A stretch of DNA of 64,000 nt, taken from Chelonoidis abingdonii (Eukaryota > Chordata > Testudines > Testudinidae). Under the pieces are notes generated by a model. It was given only the letters and a program-made list of their open reading frames with translations. It was not told the origin of the DNA and did not search any database. How positions within the stretch are numbered: position 1 is the stretch's first letter; every line of letters starts with the position of its first letter. Below, in pieces: positions 36,657 to 48,579 of this stretch. The stretch spans positions 33,596,157 to 33,660,156 of the forward strand of contig NC_133776.1 of NCBI RefSeq assembly GCF_003597395.2, given 5' to 3'. Made by a program: the position numbers and the translations under genes.

Positions 36657-37240
36657 ACTTAACATGTTTTATAAAAGGGGTATTTGAGCTACTCCTGTTG
36701 ATGTGTGGGTGGGAGTCTATTTATACATGAGATGCTATGAAGTTTTTATTGCCTTGAGTTTGGGATGAATGTATTATTCATGACTCATGAAACTGTGAGG
36801 GAGTTATGCAGAACTTCCAAATAGTTCTGACAATAAAAAATTGATAGGTCCCATGTCTTCTGAAATGGGTTGTGAAGTTAAGTTTAGGGGAGTCTTTTAT
36901 CACCACATAGATAGTATACACTGTAGTAACTAAGGCTCCAAAGTTATGAGTTATTACTATTTAAGAATTCCCCAGACATTAAGGATATTTTACAAAAGAA
37001 AGAAGAGTTCTGAGAAAAGAAAACTCAAGGTCTAATGGCTAGATTTCTTCAATATTCTGAGGAAACTCAGAAATACTGCAGCCTTTTATAGGAGTGTATT
37101 ATTGGTGGAGCTAGAAATACTTGCCCTTTTCCCAGTGATTGAGTGAATGAATGAAAAAACATTATATCAAACATTAGATATTATAGATGCCAGATACAGT
37201 AGTGAAAAATAGGGAACTTGTTGGAATTTAATATTATGAT

Positions 37241-37412
37241 GGGCGGGTAGCTCAGTGGTTTGAGCACTGGCCTGTTAAATCCAGGGTTGTGAGTTCAGCC
37301 CTTGACGGGGCCACTTAGGAATCTGAGGTAAAATCAGTACTTGGTCCTGCTAGTGAAGGCAGGGGGCTGGACTCAATGACCCTTCAGGGTCCCTTCTAAT
37401 TCTGTGAGATAG
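37241..37412 (+). mobile_element. Cry SINE (tortoise Pol III SINE)
   Basis: A tRNA-like head starts 'gggcgggtagctcagtggt' with an exact A box (tagctcagtgg, 37248-37258) and a B-box relic (ggttgtgagttc, about 37285-37296). It continues with 'gggccacttaggaatc'. The tail 'gggctggactcaatgaccct' ... 'ggtcccttctaattctgtga' resembles the CR1 3' end, as known for the tortoise SINE that is mobilised by CR1. A (CT)n(AT)n microsatellite follows at 37413-37444. This family is restricted to cryptodiran turtles. Confidence 0.85.
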
Positions 37413-37413
37413 G

Positions 37414-37445
<32 letters not shown>

Positions 37446-37599
37446 AAAGGAGGTTGATTATGAATGATACAGCTTTAGGCAAAATATTGTAAACTTTAAG
37501 GACAGGGCTTATTTTATGCGCAATCTTGTTAGGGAAAAAAAGGGGTTGTATTCATAATGATTTCTTTTCATTTACTGACCAAGTGAAGAAATAAGGCTT

Positions 37600-38034
37600 T
37601 CAGGGACATTGTAAATAAGAGGGCAGCATTATCTCTTATAAATGTAAACACACTTGTTTGTTTTAGCGATTGGCTGAACAAGAAGTAGGACTGAGTGGAC
37701 TTGTAGGCTCTGAAGTTTTACATAGGTTTGGTTTTGAATGCAGCTATGTAACAAAAAAAATCTACATTTGTAAGTTGCACTTTCACAACAAAGTGCTTGT
37801 ATGAGGTGAACTGAAAAATACTATTTCTTTTATCATTTTGACAGTGCAAATATTTGTAATAAAAATATACACTTTGATTTCAATTACAATACAGAATACA
37901 ATATATATGAAAATGTAGAAAAACATCCAAAATATTTAATAAATTTCAATTGGTATTCTATTGTTTAACTGTGCGATTAAAACTGCGATTAATCGCGATT
38001 AATTTTTTTGAGTTAAATGCAATTGATAGCCCTA
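37600..38034. mobile_element. Probable hAT-type repeat, right end intact
   Basis: A repeat familiar from turtle DNA: 'gattggctgaacaagaagt', 'ctacatttgtaagttgcac' and 'aaaacatccaaaatattta', ending in a cluster of 'gcgattaa' motifs and 'gatagcccta' at 38034. It contains the perfect 16-bp palindrome attaatcgcgattaat (37988-38003). The left terminus is not found, so the element is truncated or its boundary is uncertain. Confidence 0.5.
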
Positions 38035-38726
38035 ATTATAACCTATAATTTAAAATGACTTTCCTCAACTTTTTCTTACATAAACCAGTATGTTTTAATC
38101 CAGGGACAAACAGATTTTTCTGGCCACTATGCATGTTTTGTTTTCATAGTAAAATACAGTTTATGGATCAAATTAGACCATCACAAATATACACTCATAT
38201 ATAACATGCAAAAATGGAAAATTTTAGACAACCTCAACTACTGGAGTTGCTGCCAGTCACCTATAATAAAAACTATATAGGTAAATACAAGCTACTTTTC
38301 CACACAACAATCTCTTTAAACATAGATATTAGAGAGACTGAAAGCAAAACAAGCATATATTATATAATATAAATTGTCCCTCTCTGCTCTCAGTTGCTTT
38401 AACAACAACTCCTGACCATTGGGAACTAGGGTTTTGCATGTTTTTGCTACTGTGATAGATAAAACATGACTAGATCTAACATTGCTCTATAGCACAATTT
38501 AATAACATTATCTTTTTTGAGGGGGGGGAACCCAAAACAAAAAACCACATCCACACCAGTCAGGAAAACAATGCTAACAACAAAAAATAATGTTAAGTAC
38601 CTGGTCTTCAGAAGAACAGATAGTCAGCAACATTCCCATTTAAAAATAAAATCTGTCTTAACCATCACTGAAATAATACCTTCATGACACATATTTAATA
38701 TTCTAACCAAACTAATTATTATCGAA

Positions 38727-41264
38727 CACCTGACCAGGGCAGTGATAGTGATGCTGAAATGCTAAGGGAAATTAGAGAGGCTATCAAAATTAAGAACTCA
38801 ATAATAGTGGGGGATTTCAATTATCTCCATATTGACTGGGAACATGTCACCTCAGGACGAAATGTAGAGATAAAATTTCTCGATACTTTAAATGACTGCT
38901 TCTTGGAGCAGCTGGTACAGGAACCCACAAGGGGAGAGGCAACTCTCCATTTAGTCCTGAGTGGAGTGCAGGAGCTGGTCCAAGAGGTAACTATAACAGG
39001 ACCGCTTGGAAATAGCGATCATAATATAACAACATTTAACATCCCTGTGGTGGGAAGAACACCTCAACAGCACAACACTGTGGCATTTAATTTCAGAAAG
39101 GGGAATTATGCAAAAATGAGGGGGTTAGTTAAACAGAAATTAAAAGATATAGTGACTAGAGTGAAATCCCTGCAAGCTGCATGGACACTTTTCAAAGATA
39201 CCATAATAGAGGCCCAACTTAAATGTATACTCCAAATTAAAAAACACAGTAAAAGAATTACAAAAGAGCCACGATGGCTTAACAACCATGTAAAAGAAGT
39301 AGTGAGAGATTAAAAAGGCATCTTTTAAAAAGTGGAAGTCAAATCCTAGTGAGGTAATAAAAAGGAACATAAACACTGCCTAATTAAGTGTTAAAAATGT
39401 GTAATAAGAAAAGCCAAGGAGGAGTTTAAAGAAAGGCGACCCAAAATAAAGGTAATAACAAAAATGGTTTTAGTACATCAGAAGCAGGAAGCCTGCAAAA
39501 CAACCAGTGGGGCCCCTGGACGATTGAGATAAAAAAGGAGCACTTAAGACGATAAAGTCATTGAGGAGAAACTAAATGCATCTTTGCTTCAGTCTCACGG
39601 CTGAGGATTTAGGGAGATTCAACCTGAGCGGCTTTTGTAGGTGACCAATCTGAGGAATTGTCCAGAACTGAGTGTCATAGAGGAGATTTTGGAATAAATG
39701 ACAAATAACAGTAAAAGTCACCGGGAGCAGAATGGCATTACAAGAGCTGAAAGAACTCAAATAATAAGTTGCAGAACTATTAACTATGGTTTGTAATCTG
39801 TCCTTTAAATCAGCTTCGTACCCAATGACTGGAGTAGCTAATGTAACGCCAATATTTAAAAAGGGCTCTAGAGGGATCCACAATTATAGAACCGGAAGTT
39901 AATGCCAGTACCGGGCAAATTAATTGAAACAATAGTAAAGAATAAAATGTCAGATACATAGAAGAACTAAATTGTTGGGCAAAAATCACAATGGTTTCTG
40001 AAAGGAAATTTACGTCTTCCTTATCTATTACAGTTCCTCTGAAGGGTCAACAAACATGTGGACAACGGATCCAGTGGACAAGCATACTTAGATTTCCAGA
40101 AAGCCTTTGACAAGGTCCCTCACCAAAGCTTTAAGAATTAAGTTGTCATGGTTAAGAGGAAGGTCCTTCGTGGACTGAGACTGGTATAAAGACAGGGAAC
40201 AAAGGGTAGAATAAATGGTAAATTCTCAGAATGGAAAGGGGTAACAATGGTGTCCCAAGGTCAGTCCCAGGACTTATTCATAAATATCTGAAGAAAGGGT
40301 AAAAAATGATGGTGACAAAGTTCAGACATACTAAACTACTCAAGAATAGTTAAGACCAAAGAGACTGTGAAGAACTTCAAAAAACTGACAAAACTAATGA
40401 TTGTGGCAACAAAATGGCAAATGAAATTTAATGTGGATAAATGTAAGTATGCACATAGAAAGATAATAACACAACTATACATACAATATGATGGGCTAAT
40501 TTAGCTACAACGAATAAGGAAAAAGATCTTGAAGTCATCGTGGACAGTTCTCTGAAGAGTTCCACGCAGTGTGCAGTGGCAGTCAAAAAGCAAACAGGAT
40601 TTAGGAATCATAAAAGGATAGAAAATAAGAGAGATATCTTATGCCCTTTATAAATCATGGTACGCCCAATCTTGAATACTGTGTACAGATTGGTCTCCTC
40701 CTCTCAAAAATATACTGGCCTTGAAAAAGGTTCAGTAGAGGGCAACTAAAATGATTAAGGGTTTGGAAATGGTCCATATGAGGAGAGATTGAAAGAGCGG
40801 ACTTTTCAGCTTGGAAAAGAGGAGACTAAGGGGGGATATGATAGAGGTATATAAAATCATGAATGATGCAGAGAAAATAAACAAGGAAAAGTTATTTACT
40901 TGTTCCCATAATATAAGAACTAGAGGCCACCAAATGAAATTAATGGGCAGCAGGTTTAAAACAAATAAAAGGAAGTTCTTCACACAGCGGACAGTCAACT
41001 TGTGGAACTCTTTGCCTGGGGAGGTTGTGAAGGCTAGGACTATAAAAGTGTTTAAAAGAGAACTGGATAAATTCATGGAGGTTAAGTCCGATAATGGATA
41101 TTAGCCAGGCTGGGTAAGGAAGGGTGTCCTTAGCCTGTGTTTGTCAGAGGGTAGAGATGGATGGCAGGAGAGAGATCACTTGATCATTGCCTGTTGGGTT
41201 CATTCCCTCTGGGGCAACGGGCATTAGCCACTTTGGTCTGACCCAGTATGGCCATTCTTATGTT
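38727..41264 (+). mobile_element. CR1 LINE, 5'-truncated, degenerate
   Basis: The open frame at 38759-39313 holds the end of the apurinic-like endonuclease domain (IIVGDFNYLHIDW, then GNSDHN). Further on, in shifted frames, come reverse transcriptase relics: 'FKKGSRG' near 39856, 'YLDFQKAFDKVPHQ' near 40087, and the C-terminal region 'KRRLRGDMIEVYKIMND' in the frame 40811-41104. The 3' UTR from 41105 ends 'gtatggccattcttatgtt', the CR1 tail. Numerous stops and frameshifts make it inactive. It lies in GRK7 intron 2 on the strand opposite to the gene. Confidence 0.92.
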
Positions 41265-41783
41265 AATAAGTTTGATTTCCTCTATCTACAAAACAGATTT
41301 GTATTTTTTTCTTGGGCTGAAAACTCAACAATGGACAATTAAAAATATTAATTACAGGAAAAAGGAAGTCAGTCTTCAAAATAAAAATTTCATCTCATCT
41401 GTACACATCAAAACATTAAAAATGTGTTTATTTCAAGATTGGGGGGAGGAAGAATGATAAAGAGCCATTTCCCCTTGACTGAGACTATGCGTATCAACAT
41501 TCAACTCACTGGGAGTTTGATGTGGAAATTTTAAATCCCCCAAGTACCATGTAAGTACAATGCAAACAATTATAGGCTCCAGATGTAGCATCTCTAGAAG
41601 TAACTTCATAACTACCCTTTTGTCAAATATATAAAATATATGGAACATTCATGCACTTATTATATATGTCTGTGTGTTCTGGCCAGCAGGAGACAAATGT
41701 GCTACATTATACAGTTCACCTTTCCTGTGAACCACCATGACGTTATCACTTTAAACCTGGATCAATTTGTAATCACCATACGT

Positions 41784-42519
41784 CAGTGGTTCCCAAACTT
41801 TAACAAGTGAACCTCTTTCACTAAAATGTCAAGTCTCGTGAACCCCCTCCTAAAAATAAATATTTCAAAGGATTTTTCCTTTACCTGAGTATAAGTTATA
41901 AAAGCAGTGATCTTGGAAATATTAAATTGGTTTTTATGATATGCTTATTACGCACTATTTATTATTATTTATCATTACAATATTTTTATTACATTATGAA
42001 AACGGCACCACTCTTCCAAGATCTCACTTTCATAGCTTGTATCACTTTGAATAACCCTGTTATAAGACAAGGCTCCTATGTTTCATCAAGGAGTATCAGA
42101 TGTGAAACAACATGAAGGTATTTAAGAAGCCGACTCAAAGAGTTCCTCTTACACAAGCATTCAGGTCTTGAGCAGTCCACGCAAACAATGCACGTTACAA
42201 CAAAGCTTAAACTTGTTCTTCATAATCATTTTAAAAACAATACCAGCTGCCTATTTAATTTTAAAACCAGCAAAAAATATCCAACTCCCTTTTCATTACT
42301 TAAAAGGATTCTTGAAGTTTAAATCTCCTCAGTGTAATAGATATGCTTGCTTTGATCTGCTTAGCTCTTGGAAGTCCAGGCACTCTGGGCTGCTGGCCCC
42401 ATGCTGCCCAGGGACCCTAGGGACAGCTCTGTCTGCTATTAGGGAATTTTTCCCTGAGAACGCCCTGTAACATTTCACGAACCCCTAGGGGTTCATGAAC
42501 CCCAGTTTGGGAACCACTG
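41784..42519. mobile_element. hAT-type element, 736 bp
   Basis: Ends 'cagtggttcccaaacttt' and 'agtttgggaaccactg' are TIRs. Flanks 41776-41783 (ccatacgt) and 42520-42527 (ccataggt) match at 7 of 8. Subterminal 'gtgaaccccctcct' and 'ctaggggttcatgaacccc' are also partly inverted. No transposase frame is present. Confidence 0.85.
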
Positions 42520-43144
42520 CCATAGGTAGTGCTTAATGTGCTGCACATTCTAACTGAAGCAGAAAAAAATAGCCAACCATTACCCTTCTCTTACAGATAT
42601 ACACACTTTTATTTAAACTCTCACCTAGCTTTCACAGATCTTTAGACTGCAAACTCTATGGGTCAGGAACTTGTGTGTTTGACACAGTTTACTTATTGTG
42701 CAGCACTATGCATACTTAGCGCAATGAACCATCAATAATACTATTAAATAAACAAACAAACAAAAATCCCCAAACAGACAAGAAATCGGATAAATGCCAT
42801 TCCTCTGAAATAATGGTTGGTGATTGGGGGAGGAATCACACCTTTGATTGTCTCTGATTATACTTATGATTCACTCCTAGTTAGACCCTTGATGAGGCAA
42901 CGTAGCCCATGAAAAGCATAGTGCCTCTCAAATGGCTAGTTTGAGTGAAGTGCATATCCCAATTAAAAAAAACAACAACATCAGTTTGGTTCTTTTATTT
43001 CTGCTAGGAGACAAGTTGTGTTAACTGCACATAGCACCAAAGAGTTAATTAACCAAATCCTCTTACCACCTGTCACTTAGAATGAAAAGATCACATAAGA
43101 TCTTTAGTGAAGAACAAATCCTGAGGAATTAAGGCTTGTTCTCA

Positions 43145-43645
<501 letters not shown>

Positions 43646-44098
43646 CTAGAGGATCAGGATGGAAAAAGAAAGGAAAGGGCTTTACAAATACAGACGGGAG
43701 GTGAATTAAGAGCAGAGGTGGATGGGGTTTAAGGAAGCAAGATATATCTTCCCATCCTTTCAGAGGGCACTGCTAGTGATCAGCCTGACAGAAGACTGGA
43801 TGGGGATATAGTGGGAGTAGGGAGTTGGTCTATTCTGCTTGCGGGGAGGGGGGGCTGTCTTATCCTAGTCCAAAGCTCTTGAGGATCCTATGGAGTTCTC
43901 AGAAGTTCCCTTTACTGACCAGCATGTGGATGCTTTGGGGCAATAAAGTGGAGAAGGGGTTACATCACACTGGTTTGCCCAAGGAGGAAGTTAGTTTTTC
44001 AAGGTTTTTGATGTCTGCCTAGTCTATTGTAGGCTCTTCTCTGCATTGCCCATACCCACCCATTAGATCAGGGAAGGGATTGATGGTAGTTGCCCTAC
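43646..44098 (-). other. GRK7 intron 1
   Basis: A short 453-bp intron with donor GAG|gtaggg and acceptor ctctag|GTT. It splits the glycine-rich loop between E201 and V202. No repeat is recognised in it. Confidence 0.9.
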
Positions 44099-44701
44099 CT
44101 CTCCAAAGCCACCTTTGCCCAGCACCCGAAACTCGTAGAAGTACTTCTCATTCACTGGCTGCCTCTCAAAGACTTTCCACTGCAGGAACTTGTCATAGAA
44201 GGGGGTTCTCAGGAAGTCCTGGAAGGGTTTCTCCTGGAGGAAAGCCTTGGTCTCCTCCTTGGCCAGCTGCAAGATACTCTCATAGTCCTTCTCAGTGGCA
44301 GCCTGGCACTTGCTGGCCAGGTCTGAGCTCATGAAGGCTAGGTAGCCCTTGGAGCTGGACTTCAGGAAGTTGGTGACCAAGCTCTGCATGATGCTACTCT
44401 TGGCATTGTCCTCTGCCAGCTCCCAGTTGGACACCTCATCCAGGAAGTCCCTGGCCACCAGGTATTCAGGCACGGTCTCTAAGAAATCCTTAAAGAACCT
44501 TTTGCCAATGGGCTGCTGCTCGCAGATGCTCTCATACTCAGCCGAGAGGGCCTGCCTGACCTCTGTGCACTGCTCAGGCTTGGGCAGCGAGAGGCTCTTG
44601 CGCCTCCTCTGCATCTCCCTGGTGTCCCCTTCTGTGCTCTTCCTGGCCTGCAGGTATGCTGTGTTGGCAATCAGGTTGTCCAGGCCCCCCATGTCACACA
44701 T
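44099..44701 (-). CDS. GRK7: GRK7 exon 1, G protein-coupled receptor kinase 7
   Basis: GRK7 phosphorylates light-activated cone opsins, allowing arrestin binding and shut-off of the cone response. This exon encodes residues 1-201. I chose the ATG at 44701-44699 (MCDMGGLDNL) because other vertebrate GRK7 proteins begin MxDMG; an in-frame ATG eight codons upstream is less likely. The N-terminal helix (residues 3-20) contacts the receptor. RRKS at 33-36 is a PKA consensus at the same position as the known regulatory serine 36 of human GRK7. Residues about 45-175 form the RGS-homology domain ('CEQQPIGKRFFKDFLETVPE'), and the kinase glycine loop GKGGFGE ends the exon. The joined protein is 551 residues, against 553 in human. 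GRK7 is absent from mouse and rat, so an intact copy fits a cone-rich reptile retina. Confidence 0.96.
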
Positions 44702-44839
44702 CTTGGTGAGCTCTTGGGGTGGCAAAGCCTGGTTGTGGCAAAGTCACTCACTGGTCCTGGGGCTGTCTTGCACCTCTCCGAGCCTGCGTGTGTTTGTGTG
44801 GGCTTCAGAGAGACACTGAGGAGACTAGCTGCTTTAGCA

Positions 44840-44846
44840 TTAAATA
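44840..44846 (-). promoter_or_regulatory. Possible TATA-like box of GRK7
   Basis: Minus-strand TATTTAA lies about 139 bases upstream of the chosen ATG, which would allow a 5' UTR of roughly 110 bases. A CRX-like AATCC core occurs a few bases upstream of it on the same strand (gaaaatccttgag). Both are weak matches and transcription start evidence is absent. Confidence 0.2.
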
Positions 44847-45039
44847 CTTCTCAAGGATTTTCACTAAGTACCTTTAGGTGTATGTACCATTTGTGGAAAG
44901 TGACTGGTAAGAGGTTTCTCTCTAAGGAGCTTTGGGGTTGCTATCTATAGCCAGCGGGATGACATCCCAGGAAAACCTTCCCACTGCTGTCACTGAATAG
45001 GTACAGCTTGGCTGGTGACCCTCAGCACGGACTCTTTCC

Positions 45040-45310
45040 TGCCCCTTATATGTGCCAGGATTCCCACCCCACCCACTGTCCATGGCCATTGGAGTGTGCC
45101 AGAATTCCACACCCACCCACTGTCTACTGGCTTCTTACCCTCTGCAAGTGTGCCTTGGACAGACAGATACACACACATACTCCATGGCACTTTGCCCTTT
45201 GGGGTGGGGTCAAAATCCCACACAAATCCACTGTTCATGGCACCCTGACCCTGGAGGTTACACAAAATCTCCCTGACTTCTTCCCATTGCACCCTGAGCT
45301 TTGGGGTACT
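45040..45310. repeat. Degenerate minisatellite upstream of GRK7
   Basis: Imperfect tandem copies of a unit of about 55-65 bp: 'ggattcccaccccacccact', 'gaattccacacccacccact' and 'aaaatcccacacaaatccac', alternating with 'gtccatggccattgg', 'gttcatggcaccctgaccct' and 'cattgcaccctgagctttgg'. It starts about 340 bp upstream of the GRK7 ATG. Open frames on both strands here (44990-45397 region) are repeat artefacts. An (aaaat)n run follows at about 45340-45362. Confidence 0.55.
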
Positions 45311-45362
45311 GGAAATTACATTAAAACATATATAAAATAAAAAAAAATAAAATAAAATAAAA

Positions 45363-47692
45363 GCTGTTACAAGATGTAAAAGCCACTCAAAAGTCAAAGC
45401 CGTCTCTGAAACATAAGTCAGAAGAGAGTAACAGCAGAAGAAACACAGGGGGTGTTTGGAGTTGCTTAATAATCACTCAGTTCTGATCGTTGAGCACCAT
45501 CACATCCTTCAACACACACAACAAAATGCTTGTAAGCTGCACATATACAGTGCACAAAGTTCATTGCTGTCATATGCTGCTCCTTCTAAAAGAACAGAAA
45601 TTGGATTAGATGAAGAACAGGCTAAGAACCGCTGCTATTCTAAAAATAATGATCCGTGTGTACAAACAGAACACCACTGAATCCTAGTCTCCCTTACACA
45701 TAGCGAAGTGGAAACAATCTGAACTTGTTTAAGAGACAAGTGATTCTCCATTACACTCCTAAAAATATCCCCCTTACCCCAGCCCCAAAACAAACAAACA
45801 AACCTCTATCCTACACTGCAAACTACTGTCCAAACTTTTTGAATCCTGAAAATGTCACTTAGGACAAGAGAACATCTACTTACTTTAGCTCTTGGTAATT
45901 CAAGGGACTGGAAATATACTATGAATTTAGCTGATAGGGAATATCACTTGTGAAAAAATATTCTGTTGCCCATTGACTATTTAAAAACGGAATATAAAAA
46001 ATGTTATTGCCTGTACATTCTTTGATCTTTTTGATCACAATTCTATTAGCTATTTATGCATTGTTATTTAAGGTAAAGATTAAAGTATTAAAAACTAAGT
46101 TTCTAGCAACAGTGAAACTATTCCTCTTCAACAAAAGAGAGATGTCGGTAGTCCTTGTTGCCTTCACTGTTCTATACATACTACTTATCTGAAAACAGCA
46201 ATTTTAATGAAAATGGACAGAAATTGACAATAGAAGAAATTTTGTAACTATCATCTCTAAAGGCATTGTATATTCTTATTGTGAATTGGTTTGCCATTCT
46301 CAGATATTTTATATATTATGTTATTTAATGGTACAACATGATTTTAAGAACAGTAAGCGCACATTAATCTTACCTGCACTTTGCTGAAAGGCAATACAGA
46401 GCAAATTGCTTCCTGTATCTTACATCTCGTAAAGGAAACTGCTTAAATGTTCACTTGCTATTTATAAATCAACTGTATAGATAAAGTTCATTCTCATTTG
46501 CTACTAATGTAATTTATAAAGTAGTTGAACGATGAAAAATAGTCCAGGAAGAGTTCAAACATCCCCCTAAGCCAAAAGAAGCTTTCACCTGAAAATCTTG
46601 TTTTTACTCATATTGTTAAAAACAAGTTTAAACCTTGAAATTACAGGTGTTTGTCTGATATTTTCTTCAGAAATAAGGACTGTTTGGAAGAATGTTTCAG
46701 AATGGCTAATGGGATGTGATGCCACTTACGGATTCCTCTCAGAATCTTGTCAAAAGCAAGTTTGATTTTCCTCAAATTTGAAGGAAAATCAGAGGTTTCT
46801 TAGAAGTTTTATATCCTGTGTTTCCCCTCTTCCTTTAATTGCTCAGCAAAGCAACAAAAAACACCCAACAATATAAAACCCCACAAGCAGTACATTATAA
46901 TTCCTCCATCATAGTCCAGTGGCCAATAGTTATCGTCATGTGCCCACCCCGTAAAAGTGTTTAATGTGGAAACTCACTCCAGCCTTCTAATACTGTACAA
47001 GTACAAACTTACTGACTACATAACTCTAGCACATAAAGTGACTGGAAAAATACTCCATCTAGAATATTAAGCATAAAAATCATCCATCTCCCATATGGCA
47101 GGAGCTAGACAACAATTACATATAAAGGCATATATTTAGGTTTGTATACAGTATCTTTCCTGTCTTTAATTTAAAAACAGAACCAAAAAATCTCCTATTT
47201 TTCCTAACAAGTTTGACTGTGTGTAAAGTACACCCATTATTTTAAGTCAAGATATGGAAGTTCTGTCTCCAGTGACAACTTAAAAGCTGCTTTAACGATT
47301 ATGAAAATGGCTTAAGTCATAGAAAGTACATAAAAAGCAGAAATGTAAGATCAATTGGCCATCTTAAGGATTTCCTCTATTAAATGAACATCCAGAAGAG
47401 GCATCTTTGCTGCATCAAGGACTTCTCACTACAAATAAGAAGGCATTGATACCTGTCTGGAAGAGGATCCATTTGACCCTAATAGCAATAATGAATGTAG
47501 ACATATGCAGATGATGTTTCACAAAAGACAGGAATAAATGTGAATGTAAGGGTTATTGTAGGAAAGCAGATTGACTTCCTTAATCCTGTAAACACTGAAC
47601 AACAAAAAGACACAGTTTAAAATGAAAGATGGATAAAATGAAGAAGGAAATTAGCATGTGTCTATTAAGACCAAAAAGTATATCTCCTAACA
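45363..47692. other. Intergenic DNA between GRK7 and RNF7, nothing recognised
   Basis: AT-rich sequence with no recognised exon, RNA gene or delimitable repeat. Confidence 0.4.
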
Positions 47693-47700
47693 AAAGTACC

Positions 47701-48571
47701 CAGTGGTGAGCTGGAACCGGTTCACACTGGTTTGCAAGAACCGGTTGTTAAATTTAGAAGCCTGTGTAGAATCGGTTGCTAAAGGGGTGGTCCGGCTTCC
47801 CCAGGGGGCAATTTAAAGGGTCTGGGGCTCCCAGTAAGGGCTGGAGCCCCAGGCCCTTTAAATTGCCACCAGAGCCCCACTGCTGGAGCTCTGGGGTAGG
47901 GCTCCGGGGCTCTGGGGGCTATTTAAAAAGTCTGGGGCTCCCACTGCTTTTGCCGCCCTGGCCCTTTAAATAGCTGCCGGAGCCCTGCTACTACTCCAGG
48001 GCTCCGGCAGCTATTTAAAGGATCGGGGTGGTAGAAGCAGGGGAGCCCTGTCCCTTTAAATAGCCCCCAGAGCCCTGGGATAGCGAGGGGCTCCAGGGGC
48101 TATTTAAAGGCCTGGGACTCCAGCTGCCTCTGCTGCCCTGGTCCTTTAAATAGCTGCCAAAGCCCCGCCACTTCCCCAGGGTTCCAGCAGTTATTTAAAG
48201 GGCTGAGGCGGTAGAAGCAGGGGAGCCCCGGCCCTTTAAATAGCCCCTGGAGCCTCGGGGTGCTGCTGCTACCCCAATGGGGGAGGGGGAGAGGAGAAAC
48301 TTGCGGGTTCTGAGGGGGGCAGTCGGGGGCAGGATGTGGGTTGGGGTCGGATTGGGGGAGAGGACAGGCACGTGGGGCTTGTACTGTACTCACTGCGTGG
48401 TTCCCTACCGGGTCTTCGGTGGCACTTCAGCGGCCAGGGGAATGTCTTCACTCACTCTGGGTGAAGGACCTGCCGCCGAAAACCCTGAGTGAGTGAAGAC
48501 ACCCCCCCACCGAAGTGCCATTGAGGACCCGGTGGGGAACCAGTTCTTTGGATTTTGGGAGCTCGTCACTG
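47701..48571. mobile_element. hAT-type element with hairpin array, 871 bp
   Basis: Ends 'cagtggtgagctgga' and 'gggagctcgtcactg' are short TIRs. Flanks 47693-47700 (aaagtacc) and 48572-48579 (aaaatacc) match at 7 of 8. From about 47810 to 48240 there are five palindromic units of alternating 'tatttaaaggg..ctgggg' and 'ggccctttaaata' halves, at a spacing of roughly 90-95 bp. Near the right end 'ggttccctaccgggtcttc' (about 48400) faces its near-complement ending at 48541, with 'tgtcttcactcactctggg' in the arms. Non-coding. The interior matches in kind the element at 10748 although the TIRs differ. Confidence 0.88.
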
Positions 48572-48579
48572 AAAATACC

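Noticed and set aside
37248..37296. tRNA-like A and B boxes, also at 51495-51540
   Set aside because: These are the tRNA-derived heads of Cry SINEs: no cloverleaf acceptor stem closes, and a CR1-like tail follows. They are not tRNA genes.
44723..44725. Upstream in-frame ATG as the GRK7 start
   Set aside because: It adds eight residues (MPPQELTK) not expected in GRK7; the ATG at 44701 gives the family's MxDMG start.
44349..44819. Plus-strand frame of 156 codons
   Set aside because: It is the antisense shadow of GRK7 exon 1, which has clear homology, splice sites and codon structure on the other strand.
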